Of a stretch of DNA of 64,000 nucleotides, positions 16,667-24,995 are shown piece by piece. Under the pieces are notes generated by a model that was not told where the DNA came from, ran no database searches, and was given only the letters and a program-made list of their open reading frames with translations. Source of the DNA: CAVQCJ01 sp963849365 (GTDB lineage: Bacteria > Actinomycetota > Actinomycetes > Prado026); assembly GCA_963849365.1 (NCBI GenBank), contig CAWKHA010000001.1, forward strand, positions 620,001-684,000, given 5' to 3'. Within the stretch, counting starts at the first letter, position 1. Every line of letters starts with the position of its first letter. A program made the position numbers and the translations under genes.

Positions 16667-18475
16667 ATGGCGGAGCAGCGGTTCCCCAGCCCGTTCGAGA
16701 TGCCCACTCCGCCCGGAGCCGAGGGGTGGGAGCGGCTGTACGCGTACTCGACGGTCTTCAGCGAGGACCGGCGCGATTACGAAGACTCGACGTTCTGGTT
16801 CATGGACGGCGTGCACACGCCCGAGGTGATCCCGCCCTGGGACGCGACGATCCTCGAGTTCGCGCTCGTCGTGCTGTCGCAGTACAACACGCGGCACTAC
16901 ATCATCCCGCCGGCGCTCGGCGTGGACCTGCGGTTCCTCAACGGCTACATGTACCTGACCCCGGTGGGGGTGACCGACCCGGCCGAGATCGAGGCCCGGG
17001 TCCCGGAGTTCATGGAACGCGCCGGCTACTACTTCCAGAACTGGGACACCCTCTACGCCGCCTGGCTGCCGAAGGTGCGCGCGCTCATCGACGAGCTGGA
17101 GTCCGTCGACTTCCACGCGCTGCCGGACCGCGAGGACATGTCCGTCCTCACCGAGGGACGCGGCCTGGGCAGCGGCTTCGGCCTGCTGTCCGAGTACAAC
17201 CGGCTGATCGACCTGACCCTGAAGCTGTGGAACTACCACTTCGAGTTCCTGAACCTGGGGTACGCGGCCTACCTGGACTTCTTCGGCTTCTGCAAGCAGA
17301 TCTTCCCGAGCATCCCGGACCAGTCCATCGCCAAGATGGTCGCCGGCATCCACGTGGACCTGTTCCAGCCGGACGAGGAGCTCAAGAAGCTCGCGACGCT
17401 GGCGGTCGAGCTGGGCATCGACGGGCGGCTGGACGGCTCGGCCACCGACGTGATCGCGTCGCTCAAGGACGACCCGGCCGGTGCCAAGTGGGTCGAGGCC
17501 TGGGACGGGGCCAAGCAGCCGTGGTTCAACTTCTCCGCGGGCAGCGGCTTCTACCACTCCGACAAGGTGTGGGCGGAGAACCTCGACATCCCGCTCGGGT
17601 TCATCAAGGGCTACATCGCCAAGGTGCGCCGCGGCGAGTCCCTGGAGCGACCGCTGGCGGCCGTCGAGGCCGAGCGTGACCGCATCGTCGCCGAGTACGC
17701 CGAGCTGATCGACAACGACGACGACCGCGCGACGTTCCAGGGCAAGCTCGGCCTGGCCCGCACCGTTTTCCCGTACGTCGAGAACCACAACTTCTACGTC
17801 GAGCACTGGGGCCACTCCATCATCTGGCGCAAGATGCGCGAGCTCGGCGGCATCTTCGTCAAGGAAGGGTTCTGGGGCTCGCCGGACGACATCTTCCTGC
17901 TCGGACGCAACGAGGTCCCGGTCGCGCTGTTCGACATGTTCCACGGCTGGGCGGTCGGCGCGCCGTCCCGCGGTCCGAAGTACTGGCCGGCCGAGATCGC
18001 CAACCGCCAGAGCATCATGGACGCCCTGCGGCAGTGGTCCCCGCCGCCGGCCCTGGGCGTACCGCCCGAGGTCATCACCGAACCGTTCACCGTCATGCTC
18101 TGGGGCGTCACGTCCGAGAGCGTCAAGCAGTGGCTCGGCGGTGCGGCCGAAGACGGGACGTTGACCGGCTTCGCGGCGTCACCCGGGCTGGCCGAGGGCC
18201 CGGCGCGCGTGATCCTCTCGGCCGACGGCATCGGCGACCTGCGGGAGGGCGAGATCCTGGTCGCCCCGCTGACGGCCCCGTCCTGGGCCCCGGTGTTCGG
18301 CAAGATCGCGGCGACCGTCACCGACGTGGGCGGGATCATGAGCCACGCCGCGATCGTGTGCCGCGAGTACGGCCTGCCGGCGGTCACCGGGACGGCGTTC
18401 GCCACCAAGAACATCAAGACCGGCCAGCGCCTTCGGGTCGACGGCAACACCGGCACGGTCACGGTCCTGGACTGA
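16667..18475 (+). CDS. PEP-utiliser mobile-domain protein; putative aryl kinase subunit (phenylphosphate synthase 70-kDa type)
   Basis: The 602-residue protein has a long N-terminal region (1-480) unlike PEP synthase that probably binds the aromatic acceptor, and a C-terminal PEP-utiliser mobile domain. The phospho-carrier His560 sits in GGIMSHAAIVCREYGLP. With the upstream ATP-binding subunit it would transfer the beta-phosphoryl of ATP to His and then to a phenolic hydroxyl, releasing AMP and phosphate (by analogy to phenylphosphate synthase). AGGAGG precedes the ATG. A 61-nt gap from the first subunit holds a small hairpin (CGCGCC/GGCGCG at 16621-16636). The actual acceptor is unknown; a soluble sugar or alcohol cannot be excluded, but the cluster context favours a phenol. 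Confidence 0.82.
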   Translation: MAEQRFPSPFEMPTPPGAEGWERLYAYSTVFSEDRRDYEDSTFWFMDGVHTPEVIPPWDATILEFALVVLSQYNTRHYIIPPALGVDLRFLNGYMYLTPVGVTDPAEIEARVPEFMERAGYYFQNWDTLYAAWLPKVRALIDELESVDFHALPDREDMSVLTEGRGLGSGFGLLSEYNRLIDLTLKLWNYHFEFLNLGYAAYLDFFGFCKQIFPSIPDQSIAKMVAGIHVDLFQPDEELKKLATLAVELGIDGRLDGSATDVIASLKDDPAGAKWVEAWDGAKQPWFNFSAGSGFYHSDKVWAENLDIPLGFIKGYIAKVRRGESLERPLAAVEAERDRIVAEYAELIDNDDDRATFQGKLGLARTVFPYVENHNFYVEHWGHSIIWRKMRELGGIFVKEGFWGSPDDIFLLGRNEVPVALFDMFHGWAVGAPSRGPKYWPAEIANRQSIMDALRQWSPPPALGVPPEVITEPFTVMLWGVTSESVKQWLGGAAEDGTLTGFAASPGLAEGPARVILSADGIGDLREGEILVAPLTAPSWAPVFGKIAATVTDVGGIMSHAAIVCREYGLPAVTGTAFATKNIKTGQRLRVDGNTGTVTVLD

Positions 18476-18515
18476 CTCAGGACGCCTTGCACGCCAACCA
18501 CCACGGGAGTCACCC

Positions 18516-19766
18516 ATGCTGACGGCAGAGCAGAACGACGAGCTCACCGACGTCGCCCCCGGCACGCCGATGGGCGAGCTGCTGCGCCGCTACTGGTACC
18601 CGGTCGCCTTCACCCGCGAGCTCGAGGAGTTCCCGGTCAAGAAGGCCCGGCTGCTCGGCGAGGAGTGGGCGCTCTACAAGACGGCCAGCGGCCGGTACGG
18701 CATCGTGCCGGAGGCCTGCCCGCACCGGCGCGCGTCGCTGGCGTACGGCGTCGTCGAGCCCGACGGCATCCGCTGCCCCTACCACGGGTGGTACTTCGGG
18801 CTCGACGGCGAGTGCCTCGAGCAGCCGGCCGAGCGGGACGACACCAACTTCCGCGACCGGGTCCGGGTCAAGGCCGGCCGGGCGCAGGAGCTGGGTGGGC
18901 TGGTGTGGGCGTACGTGGGGCCGGAGCCGGCCCCGCTGCTGCCCCGCTTCGACGTCTTCGTCATGGACGGCGTACGGGACATCGGCTGGACGGACCTGCC
19001 GTGCAACTTCGTACAGATCATGGAGAACGCGGTCGACCCGCACCACGTGGAGTTCCTGCACGGCCGGTACTTCGAGTTCATGGCCCGGCACGGCGGGTTC
19101 GACGCGCCCGCGTCGTTCGGCAAGAAGCACCAGAAGGTCGGCTTCGACGTCTTCGACTGGGGCATCATCAAGCGCCGCGTCCTGGAGGGTGCCTCCGAGG
19201 AGGACGACGACTGGAAGGTCGGCCACCCGCTCGTGTTCCCGTACAACATGCGCGTCGGCGGCGCGAACATCGAGCAGATGCAGATCCGGGTGCCGATCGA
19301 CCGCACCACGACGCGGTTCATGCTCTACACGGTGCACGCGCCGGTGGGGGTCGAGTACCCCGACCAGCCGAGTGTGCCGGACTACCGGATCCCGGTCTTC
19401 GACGAGGAGGGCCGGCACCGCACCGACTACGTCGAGGGCCAGGACATGATGGCCTGGGTCACGCAGGGTCCGATCACCGACCGCACGGTCGAGCACCTCG
19501 GGCGGTCCGATGTCGGCGTCACGATGCTGCGGCGGATGTTCAAGGAGCAGATGGCCAGGGTCGCGGCCGGCGTGGACCCGCTGGGCGTCACCCGCGAGCC
19601 GCACGACCGGATCGACCTGCCGTGCGAGAAGAACAAGTTCGACTCGGGGCCGAAGTTCGCGATCGACTTCATCGAGGGGGCCTCGTCCAAGTTCAGCCCG
19701 CAGGCCGACGCGCTCAAGAAGCTGCACCTCAAGGCCTGGGAGAACCGGGAGGCCGGCGACTCGTGA
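18516..19766 (+). CDS. Rieske non-heme iron oxygenase, alpha subunit (phthalate/vanillate-type)
   Basis: The 416-residue oxygenase has a Rieske centre with C68, H70, C87 and H90 (ACPHR ... CPYHGW) and a mononuclear iron site ENAVDPHHVEFLH with D174, H177 and H182. The length and single-subunit layout match phthalate dioxygenase/vanillate demethylase-type enzymes, which hydroxylate or O-demethylate aromatics. No reductase gene is intact nearby; the Rieske ferredoxin at 32055 is the best electron donor candidate. It follows the kinase pair by 40 nt with a GGGAG site, so the substrate may be a phosphorylated aromatic (inference). Its stop overlaps the zinc-ribbon gene (GTGA). Confidence 0.93.
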   Translation: MLTAEQNDELTDVAPGTPMGELLRRYWYPVAFTRELEEFPVKKARLLGEEWALYKTASGRYGIVPEACPHRRASLAYGVVEPDGIRCPYHGWYFGLDGECLEQPAERDDTNFRDRVRVKAGRAQELGGLVWAYVGPEPAPLLPRFDVFVMDGVRDIGWTDLPCNFVQIMENAVDPHHVEFLHGRYFEFMARHGGFDAPASFGKKHQKVGFDVFDWGIIKRRVLEGASEEDDDWKVGHPLVFPYNMRVGGANIEQMQIRVPIDRTTTRFMLYTVHAPVGVEYPDQPSVPDYRIPVFDEEGRHRTDYVEGQDMMAWVTQGPITDRTVEHLGRSDVGVTMLRRMFKEQMARVAAGVDPLGVTREPHDRIDLPCEKNKFDSGPKFAIDFIEGASSKFSPQADALKKLHLKAWENREAGDS

Positions 19767-20053
19767 CGGCGCTCGGCGAGCGACCTGGGGCGCCGGCCAC
19801 GGCGGCACAGCCGGTCCCACTCGACGTCGGGCGCGGCTGGTTCCCGGTGGACGCGGCACGGCACCGCCGGGACGCGCCGCGGTACTGCCCTGCCTGCGCG
19901 GCGGCGCTGTCGCTGTCGGACGGCGGCCGCGGCATCGCCACCGAGTACTGGGTGGCCTCGGACCGGGTCTTCGTCTGCTTCTGCGGGTCCTGCGGCTGGT
20001 CCGGTGACATCGTCCTGGCGGACCGCGTGGTCGGCCACGAAGCCGAGCACTGA
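19763..20053 (+). CDS. Small zinc-ribbon-like protein coupled to the Rieske oxygenase
   Basis: A 96-residue protein with CPAC at about residues 42-45 and CFCGSCGW at about 73-80, forming a CxxC...CxC/CxxC pattern typical of a zinc ribbon or rubredoxin-like knuckle. The GTG start overlaps the oxygenase stop by 4 nt, so the two are likely made in a fixed ratio. I know no named family. Possible roles are a metal-loading or assembly helper, an electron-transfer mediator, or a substrate-binding partner of the oxygenase. It is followed by about 86 nt without genes. Confidence 0.7.
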   Translation: MTALGERPGAPATAAQPVPLDVGRGWFPVDAARHRRDAPRYCPACAAALSLSDGGRGIATEYWVASDRVFVCFCGSCGWSGDIVLADRVVGHEAEH

Positions 20054-20090
20054 CGTCCCCGCCCGCCCGCTCCCCCGCTCACGCTCAGCT

Positions 20091-20155
20091 CGTTGATCTT
20101 GACCGACACACCGCCGACACGCCGACAGGGCCGGATGACATGCTCGAGATCAACG
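20091..20155. repeat. Inverted repeat upstream of hydratase gene
   Basis: CGTTGATCT (20091-20099) and AGATCAACG (20147-20155) are exact 9-bp inverted arms 47 nt apart. The right arm overlaps the start of the hydratase gene at 20140. It could fold in the mRNA, occluding that start, or be part of a dispersed palindromic element. No regulator target is known. Confidence 0.35.
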
Positions 20156-20973
20156 CGGCTGAGGGGGCGACCGGTGGGGCCGGAGGGTTCGACGCGGGCA
20201 GGCTCGCGCGGCGGATCTGGGCGGCCCGGGCGCAGCGGCGCACTCTGACGCCGATCACCGACGAGCGCGCGCTGACGATGGCCGAGGCGTACGCCGTGCA
20301 GTCCGAGATCACGGCGATGCGGCTGGCGCGCGGCGAACGTGTGGCCGGCTGGAAGCTCGGCTACACGTCCGCGGCCATGCGTACCCAGATGGGCGTCGGC
20401 GAGCCGAACTTCGGCCCGCTGACCGACGCCATGCTGCTGCCGTCCGGCGCCACGCTGCCGGCCGGCGCGCTGCAGCCGCGGGTCGAGCCGGAGGTCGGGC
20501 TGCGGCTCGGTCGCCGGCTGGCCGGGCCGGTGACGGTCGAGGAGGCGCTGGCGGCCTGCTCCGGCGCTGCGGCGTGCCTCGAGGTCGTGGACTCGGTCTG
20601 GACCGGCTACCGCTTCCGGATCGAGGACAACACCGCCGACGGCTCGTCGGCCGCGTGGGTGGTCCAGGGTCCACCGCTGCCGATGACCGACCTGCCGGTG
20701 CTGGCCGTCCAGCTCTCGCGCAACGGCGAACCCTGCGCGTCGGCCACGGGCGCGGACGCCGGCGGCCACCCCGCCGCCGGCCTGGCCTGGCTCGCGGCGC
20801 AGCTCGGCGCCCGGGCCGAGACGCTCGAACCCGGCGACCTGGTCATCACCGGTGGCCTCACCGCCGCGGTCCCGCTCGAACCCGGCGACGAGGTCGTCGC
20901 GGTGTTCACGCCCCACGGAGAGCCTGCGCTGTCGGTGTCGGTCCGGGCCGGCGTACCGTCCCGCCATGGCTGA
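20140..20973 (+). CDS. 2-keto-4-pentenoate hydratase family protein (copy 1)
   Basis: The 277-residue protein belongs to the MhpD/DmpE branch of the FAH fold, which hydrates 2-hydroxypenta-2,4-dienoate to 4-hydroxy-2-oxovalerate in the lower meta pathway. Family segments are AYAVQSEI, GWKLGYTS, the metal ligands in QPRVEPEVG (EPE), and LEVVDSVW. Substrate preference between hydratase and decarboxylase cannot be assigned by eye. The start is uncertain: the first residues before FDAGRLARRIW are not conserved, and a GTG or ATG slightly downstream is possible. It overlaps the alpha/beta hydrolase by 8 nt. Confidence 0.85.
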   Translation: MLEINAAEGATGGAGGFDAGRLARRIWAARAQRRTLTPITDERALTMAEAYAVQSEITAMRLARGERVAGWKLGYTSAAMRTQMGVGEPNFGPLTDAMLLPSGATLPAGALQPRVEPEVGLRLGRRLAGPVTVEEALAACSGAAACLEVVDSVWTGYRFRIEDNTADGSSAAWVVQGPPLPMTDLPVLAVQLSRNGEPCASATGADAGGHPAAGLAWLAAQLGARAETLEPGDLVITGGLTAAVPLEPGDEVVAVFTPHGEPALSVSVRAGVPSRHG

Positions 20974-21655
20974 CTTCCTGCTGCTCCACGGAGCCTGCAT
21001 GGGCGGGTGGTGCTGGGACGAGGTGGTTCCCCGTCTTCGCGATGCGGGCCATCGCGCCGTCGCTCCGGACCTGCCCTGCGACGACCTGGGTGCCGGTCTG
21101 GACGACTACGCCGACGCGGCCCTGCGCGCCCTCGACGGCGACACCGCGGACCTGGTCGTCGTCGGCCACTCGCTGGGGGCCCTGGTCGCTCCCCTCGTCG
21201 CCACGAGGGTCCCGGTACGCCGGATGGTCATGCTCGCCGGCATCGTCGGCGCCCCGCAGTCGAGCCTGGAGACACTGGCGGCGCAGGACGGCGACCGGGA
21301 CGGACCGTTGGGCGACGACGACATCGAGACCGACAGCGAGGGCAGGTTCCGGTTCTCGGCCTCGGGTGCGCGCCGGGCGCTCTTCCACGACTGTGCGACG
21401 GAGCAGGCCGACGCGGGGGTCGCCCGGTTGCGGTTCCAGCGGTCGATGTGGATCCAGGTGGCCGGCTTCGACGCCTGGCCGGACACCGAGATCGTCTCGA
21501 TCACCTGCACTGACGACCGGATCGTCAACCCGGCCTGGTCGGACCGCGTCGCCCGGGAGCGGCTCGGCGTCGAGCCCGTCCACCTCCCGGGCGGGCACAT
21601 GCCCTCGGTCTCACGTCCGGCCGAGCTCTCGGCGCTGCTCACGGCCGGGCTCTGA
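20966..21655 (+). CDS. Alpha/beta hydrolase
   Basis: A 229-residue hydrolase with oxyanion-hole segment LLLHGACMGGWCW near the N-terminus, nucleophile elbow VVGHSLGALV, an acidic residue around TCTDDRIVNP, and a C-terminal His in PGGHMPSVS. This completes a Ser-Asp-His triad. In a meta-cleavage cluster a hydrolase of this kind could act on a ring-cleavage product (2-hydroxymuconic-semialdehyde-type hydrolase), though its sequence resembles the salicylate-esterase/hydroxynitrile-lyase subgroup, so an ester substrate is also possible. It is the last gene of the plus operon and converges on the SDR gene with a 35-nt gap. Confidence 0.85.
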   Translation: MADFLLLHGACMGGWCWDEVVPRLRDAGHRAVAPDLPCDDLGAGLDDYADAALRALDGDTADLVVVGHSLGALVAPLVATRVPVRRMVMLAGIVGAPQSSLETLAAQDGDRDGPLGDDDIETDSEGRFRFSASGARRALFHDCATEQADAGVARLRFQRSMWIQVAGFDAWPDTEIVSITCTDDRIVNPAWSDRVARERLGVEPVHLPGGHMPSVSRPAELSALLTAGL

Positions 21656-21690
21656 CCCGCGCAGCTGTCGCCGGTCGGTGTCGAGGCGGG

Positions 21691-22464
21691 TCAGTTGGCG
21701 CCGCGCAGCCCGCCGGCGTCCAGGTGCAGGACACCGCCGTGCAGGATGTCGGCCTCCGGGTCGAGCAGCCTGGTGACCGCCCACGCGATCTCCTCGACCG
21801 TGGGCAGCCGGCCCAACGAGTTCTGCCTCAGGTACTCGGCCCAGACCTCGTCGAACGGCACCCCCCGTTCCTCCGCGACAGCCATGACGATCCGGCGCAG
21901 CCGCGGGGTGTCGGCCGGTCCCGGGGCGATCGTGTGCACGGTCACGCCTTTCGGCCCGTACAGCAGGCTGACCTGGCGCATCAGGTTGAAGACCGCGGCG
22001 TTGACGGCACCCGGCCCGGCCTCGTGGGCCCGCGGCTCGATCCCGAGGGTCCCGGCCACGGCCACGAAGCGCGACCCAGGAAGCATCCGGTCCCGTACGG
22101 CGTGCAGCAGCCGCAGCACCCCGCCGACCTTGATGTCGAAGCCGGCCATGAGCGCGGACGGCTCGATGCTGTCCGCCGAGCCGCGCACCGGCAGCCCGGC
22201 CGACATCACCGCCATCCGTACCGGACCGTCCAGGTTGCCGGCGATGGTCGCGACGCAGGCGTCGTCCCCGATGTCGGCCACGCAGGGCCGCACCAGCGGG
22301 CTCGACGTCGCCAGCTCGTCGAGCGCCTCCTTGCCGCGCGCCACCGCGAGCACCGGCAGGCCGTGCGCCACCAGCCGGCGCACGAGCGCCGACCCGAGCG
22401 AGCCGGTCGCGCCGACGACGACGCAGGTCCCCCCGTCCGGTCCGAAGCCGGAAGGCTCGCTCAC
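21691..22464 (-). CDS. SDR-like protein lacking the Tyr-Lys catalytic pair
   Basis: The 257-residue protein has the Rossmann SDR fold: nucleotide-binding VVVGATGSLGSALVRR, and C-terminal APGPADTP and LHGGVLHLDAGGLRG. In the catalytic segment AHEAGPGAVNAAVFN the expected Tyr is Pro and the Lys is Asn, so ordinary reductase activity is unlikely. It is the final gene of the minus operon and overlaps the aldehyde dehydrogenase (GTGA). Possible roles are a non-reductase isomerase or a structural partner. Function unknown. Confidence 0.85.
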   Translation of the reverse strand: MSEPSGFGPDGGTCVVVGATGSLGSALVRRLVAHGLPVLAVARGKEALDELATSSPLVRPCVADIGDDACVATIAGNLDGPVRMAVMSAGLPVRGSADSIEPSALMAGFDIKVGGVLRLLHAVRDRMLPGSRFVAVAGTLGIEPRAHEAGPGAVNAAVFNLMRQVSLLYGPKGVTVHTIAPGPADTPRLRRIVMAVAEERGVPFDEVWAEYLRQNSLGRLPTVEEIAWAVTRLLDPEADILHGGVLHLDAGGLRGAN

Positions 22465-23909
22465 CGGCCCGCCTCGCCGGCGCGGATGTCCATCACGACG
22501 GCTTTCGGCTCGGTGAAGAACTCACGGCTGAAGGCGCCCCCCTCGCGGCCGATCCCGGAGTCGCCCACCCCGCCGAACGGCGCTCGCAGGTCACGGATGA
22601 AGAAGCAGTTGACCCACACGGTCCCGGCGCGCAGCGCGGCCGAGACCCGGTGCGCCCGCGACAGGTTCTCGGTGAAGAGCATCGCGTTCAGCCCGTAGCG
22701 GGTGTCGTTGGCCTGCGCGACCGCCTCGGCCTCGGTGTCGAACGGCATGACGGTCACGACCGGCCCGAACACCTCTTCGCGGACGACGCGCGAACCCGGG
22801 TCCGGCTCGACGACCACGGTCGGCCGCACCACCCAGCCGTCGCCGAGCCCACCCGTGCGTACGACGCCGGACCCGGCCTCGACCTCCTCCAGGTACGACC
22901 GGACCTTCTTGTAGTGCTCCTCGGAGGCGAGCGGTCCGATCTGGGTGCCCTCGACCTTGGGGTCGCCCACGACCATGGCCTCGGCGGCCGCGACGAACCG
23001 GTCGAGGAACTCGGCGTACACGCCCCGCTGCACGTAGAGCCGGCTGCCGGCGAGGCACACCTGGCCGGCGTTGAGGAAGATCGCCCGGATCGACCAGTCC
23101 ACGGCGGTGGTGAGGTCGGCGTCGGCGAAGACGAGGTTGGCGCCCTTGCCGCCGAGCTCGAGGCTGACCGGGACGAGGTTCGCCGACGCCGCCCGCGCGA
23201 TCACCCGCCCCGTCCCGGACTCGCCGGTGAACGTGATCCGGTCGATCCCGCCGTGCTCGGTGAGCGCCGCACCCACCGAGTCCGGCCCGTAGCCGTGCAC
23301 GACGTTCAGCACGCCGGGCGGGATCCCGGCTTCCAGCGCGAGCCGGGCGAGGATCGTCGCCGACGCGGGCGTGTCCTCGGCCGGCTTGAGGACCACCGTG
23401 TTGCCCCAGGCCAGCGCGGGGGCGACCTTCCACGACTCGAGCATCAGCGGGAAGTTCCACGGCGCGATCGCCACCACGACGCCCACCGGGTCGAAACGGC
23501 TGTACGCGTGGTGGCCGGAGTCCATCGGGTACGTGTCGCCGGTCGACAGGCGCGCGTGGTCGGCGAAGAAACGGAAGTTGGCGGCGGTCCTGGGGATGTC
23601 GGCGGTACGCATGTCGCGCAGCGGCTTGCCCATGTCGGAGGTGTCGGCGGCCGCGAGCTCGTCGGCGTGCTCGAGCACCAGGTCGGCCAGCCGGTGCAGC
23701 AGCGCGCCGCGCTCGGCCAGACCCATCCGCGGCCACGGGCCTTCGTCAAACGCTTTGCGGGCCGCCCGCACGGCCCGGTCGGCCTCCGCGAAGCCGCCGA
23801 GCGTGACCTCGGCCCAGGGCTGCTGGGTCCACGGGTCGACGGTGGCGAACCGGCCGCCGTCGGCCGACTCGACCGCCTCGCCGTCGATGACGTGCGTGAT
23901 CAGGTCCAT
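22461..23909 (-). CDS. 2-hydroxymuconic semialdehyde dehydrogenase-type aldehyde dehydrogenase
   Basis: The 482-residue ALDH oxidises a ring-cleavage semialdehyde with NAD(P). Motifs are AIAPWNFPLML, the general-base Glu in ELGGKGANLVF, the nucleophile Cys in NAGQVCLAGSR, and EEVFGPVVTV. The C-terminal FFIRDLRAPFGGVGDSGIGR matches the DmpC/XylG group closely. It sits between the aldolase and the SDR-like gene. In the dehydrogenase branch the semialdehyde gives hydroxymuconate, then tautomerase, decarboxylase and hydratase steps, all of which have candidate genes in the window. Confidence 0.9.
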   Translation of the reverse strand: MDLITHVIDGEAVESADGGRFATVDPWTQQPWAEVTLGGFAEADRAVRAARKAFDEGPWPRMGLAERGALLHRLADLVLEHADELAAADTSDMGKPLRDMRTADIPRTAANFRFFADHARLSTGDTYPMDSGHHAYSRFDPVGVVVAIAPWNFPLMLESWKVAPALAWGNTVVLKPAEDTPASATILARLALEAGIPPGVLNVVHGYGPDSVGAALTEHGGIDRITFTGESGTGRVIARAASANLVPVSLELGGKGANLVFADADLTTAVDWSIRAIFLNAGQVCLAGSRLYVQRGVYAEFLDRFVAAAEAMVVGDPKVEGTQIGPLASEEHYKKVRSYLEEVEAGSGVVRTGGLGDGWVVRPTVVVEPDPGSRVVREEVFGPVVTVMPFDTEAEAVAQANDTRYGLNAMLFTENLSRAHRVSAALRAGTVWVNCFFIRDLRAPFGGVGDSGIGREGGAFSREFFTEPKAVVMDIRAGEAGR

Positions 23910-23933
23910 CAGTGTCTCCTGCTCCCCGGAGGG

Positions 23934-24995
23934 TCAGCGGGCGCCGGTGGCGGCCAGGTCGCGCTCGTGGGCGAGCTGCAGTGCGACATCGATGATCATG
24001 TCCTCCTGGCCGCCGACGTACCCGAGCTCGCCGACGCGCTGCAGGATCTCGTGCGCCGGCACGTCGTACCGCTCGGCCGCTCGCTCGGCGTGCAGCAGGA
24101 AGCTGCTGTAGACGCCCGCCCAGCCCTGCACGATCGCGCTGCGGTCCATCTTCGGCCAGCGCGGCAGGAACGGTCGCACGACCTCCTCGGCCGCCGCGAG
24201 CACACCGCCGACGTCGACGCCGGTCTTGATGCCGAGGTGGTCGAACGTCGCCGCCAGCACCTCGGTCGGCGAGTTCCCGGCACCGGCGCCGAGCGCGCAC
24301 AGGGCGCCGTCGATCTGCTTCGCGCCGTTCTGGAACGCCAGCACGGAGTTGGCCACGCCGAGCGAGAGGTTCTGGTGGCCGTGGAACCCGACCTGTGCCT
24401 CGCCGCCGATCTCGTCGTGGATGGCCTTGACCCGCTCCTGCGCGTCGCCCAGGACGAGCGCGCCGGCGGAGTCGACGCAGTAGACGCACTGCGCACCGGC
24501 GTCGACCATGATCCGGGCCTGCTGAGCGAGCGTCGCCGGCTTCGTGCGGTGCGCCATCATCAGGAACCCGACGGTCTCCATGCCCAGCGACCGCGCGATG
24601 CCGAAGTGCTGGATCGACACGTCCGCCTCGGTGCAGTGCGTGGCCACCCGGGCGATGGACGCCCCCGCGTCGTGCGCCTTGCGCAGGTCGTTCAGGGTGC
24701 CGATGCCGGGGACGAGCAGCACGGCGATGCTCGCCTGCCTCGCCTCCTCGACGGCCGCGGCGATGAGCGCGATCTCGTCCACACGCGAGAAGCCGTAGTT
24801 GAACGACGACCCGCCGAGCCCGTCGCCGTGGGTCACCTCGATGACCGAGACGCCCGCCGCGTCCAGCGCCGACACCGTCCTCCGCACCTGCTCCTCGGTG
24901 AACTGGTGCGCCATCGCGTGGCTGCCGTCGCGCAGGGTCGTGTCGGTGATGCGCAGCTCGCGCACCTCGACCGCCCCGGTCCCCGGACCGTTCAC
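23934..24995 (-). CDS. 4-hydroxy-2-oxovalerate aldolase
   Basis: The 353-residue enzyme (MhpE/DmpG) splits 4-hydroxy-2-oxovalerate to pyruvate and acetaldehyde. It starts with the HMGL-like TTLRDGSHAMAHQFT and shows the Mn-binding and substrate residues in GFHGHQNLSLG, plus GAGAGNSPTEVLAA. It is coupled to acetaldehyde dehydrogenase by a GTGA overlap; the two proteins form a channelling complex in known systems. The product length is normal. Confidence 0.95.
   Translation of the reverse strand: MNGPGTGAVEVRELRITDTTLRDGSHAMAHQFTEEQVRRTVSALDAAGVSVIEVTHGDGLGGSSFNYGFSRVDEIALIAAAVEEARQASIAVLLVPGIGTLNDLRKAHDAGASIARVATHCTEADVSIQHFGIARSLGMETVGFLMMAHRTKPATLAQQARIMVDAGAQCVYCVDSAGALVLGDAQERVKAIHDEIGGEAQVGFHGHQNLSLGVANSVLAFQNGAKQIDGALCALGAGAGNSPTEVLAATFDHLGIKTGVDVGGVLAAAEEVVRPFLPRWPKMDRSAIVQGWAGVYSSFLLHAERAAERYDVPAHEILQRVGELGYVGGQEDMIIDVALQLAHERDLAATGAR

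Noticed and set aside
15520..18475. The two PEP-synthase-like genes as one frameshifted PEP synthase
   Set aside because: Each has its own ribosome binding site, start and clean stop, and the large central region of the second protein does not match PEP synthase; the split matches known two-subunit aryl kinases.
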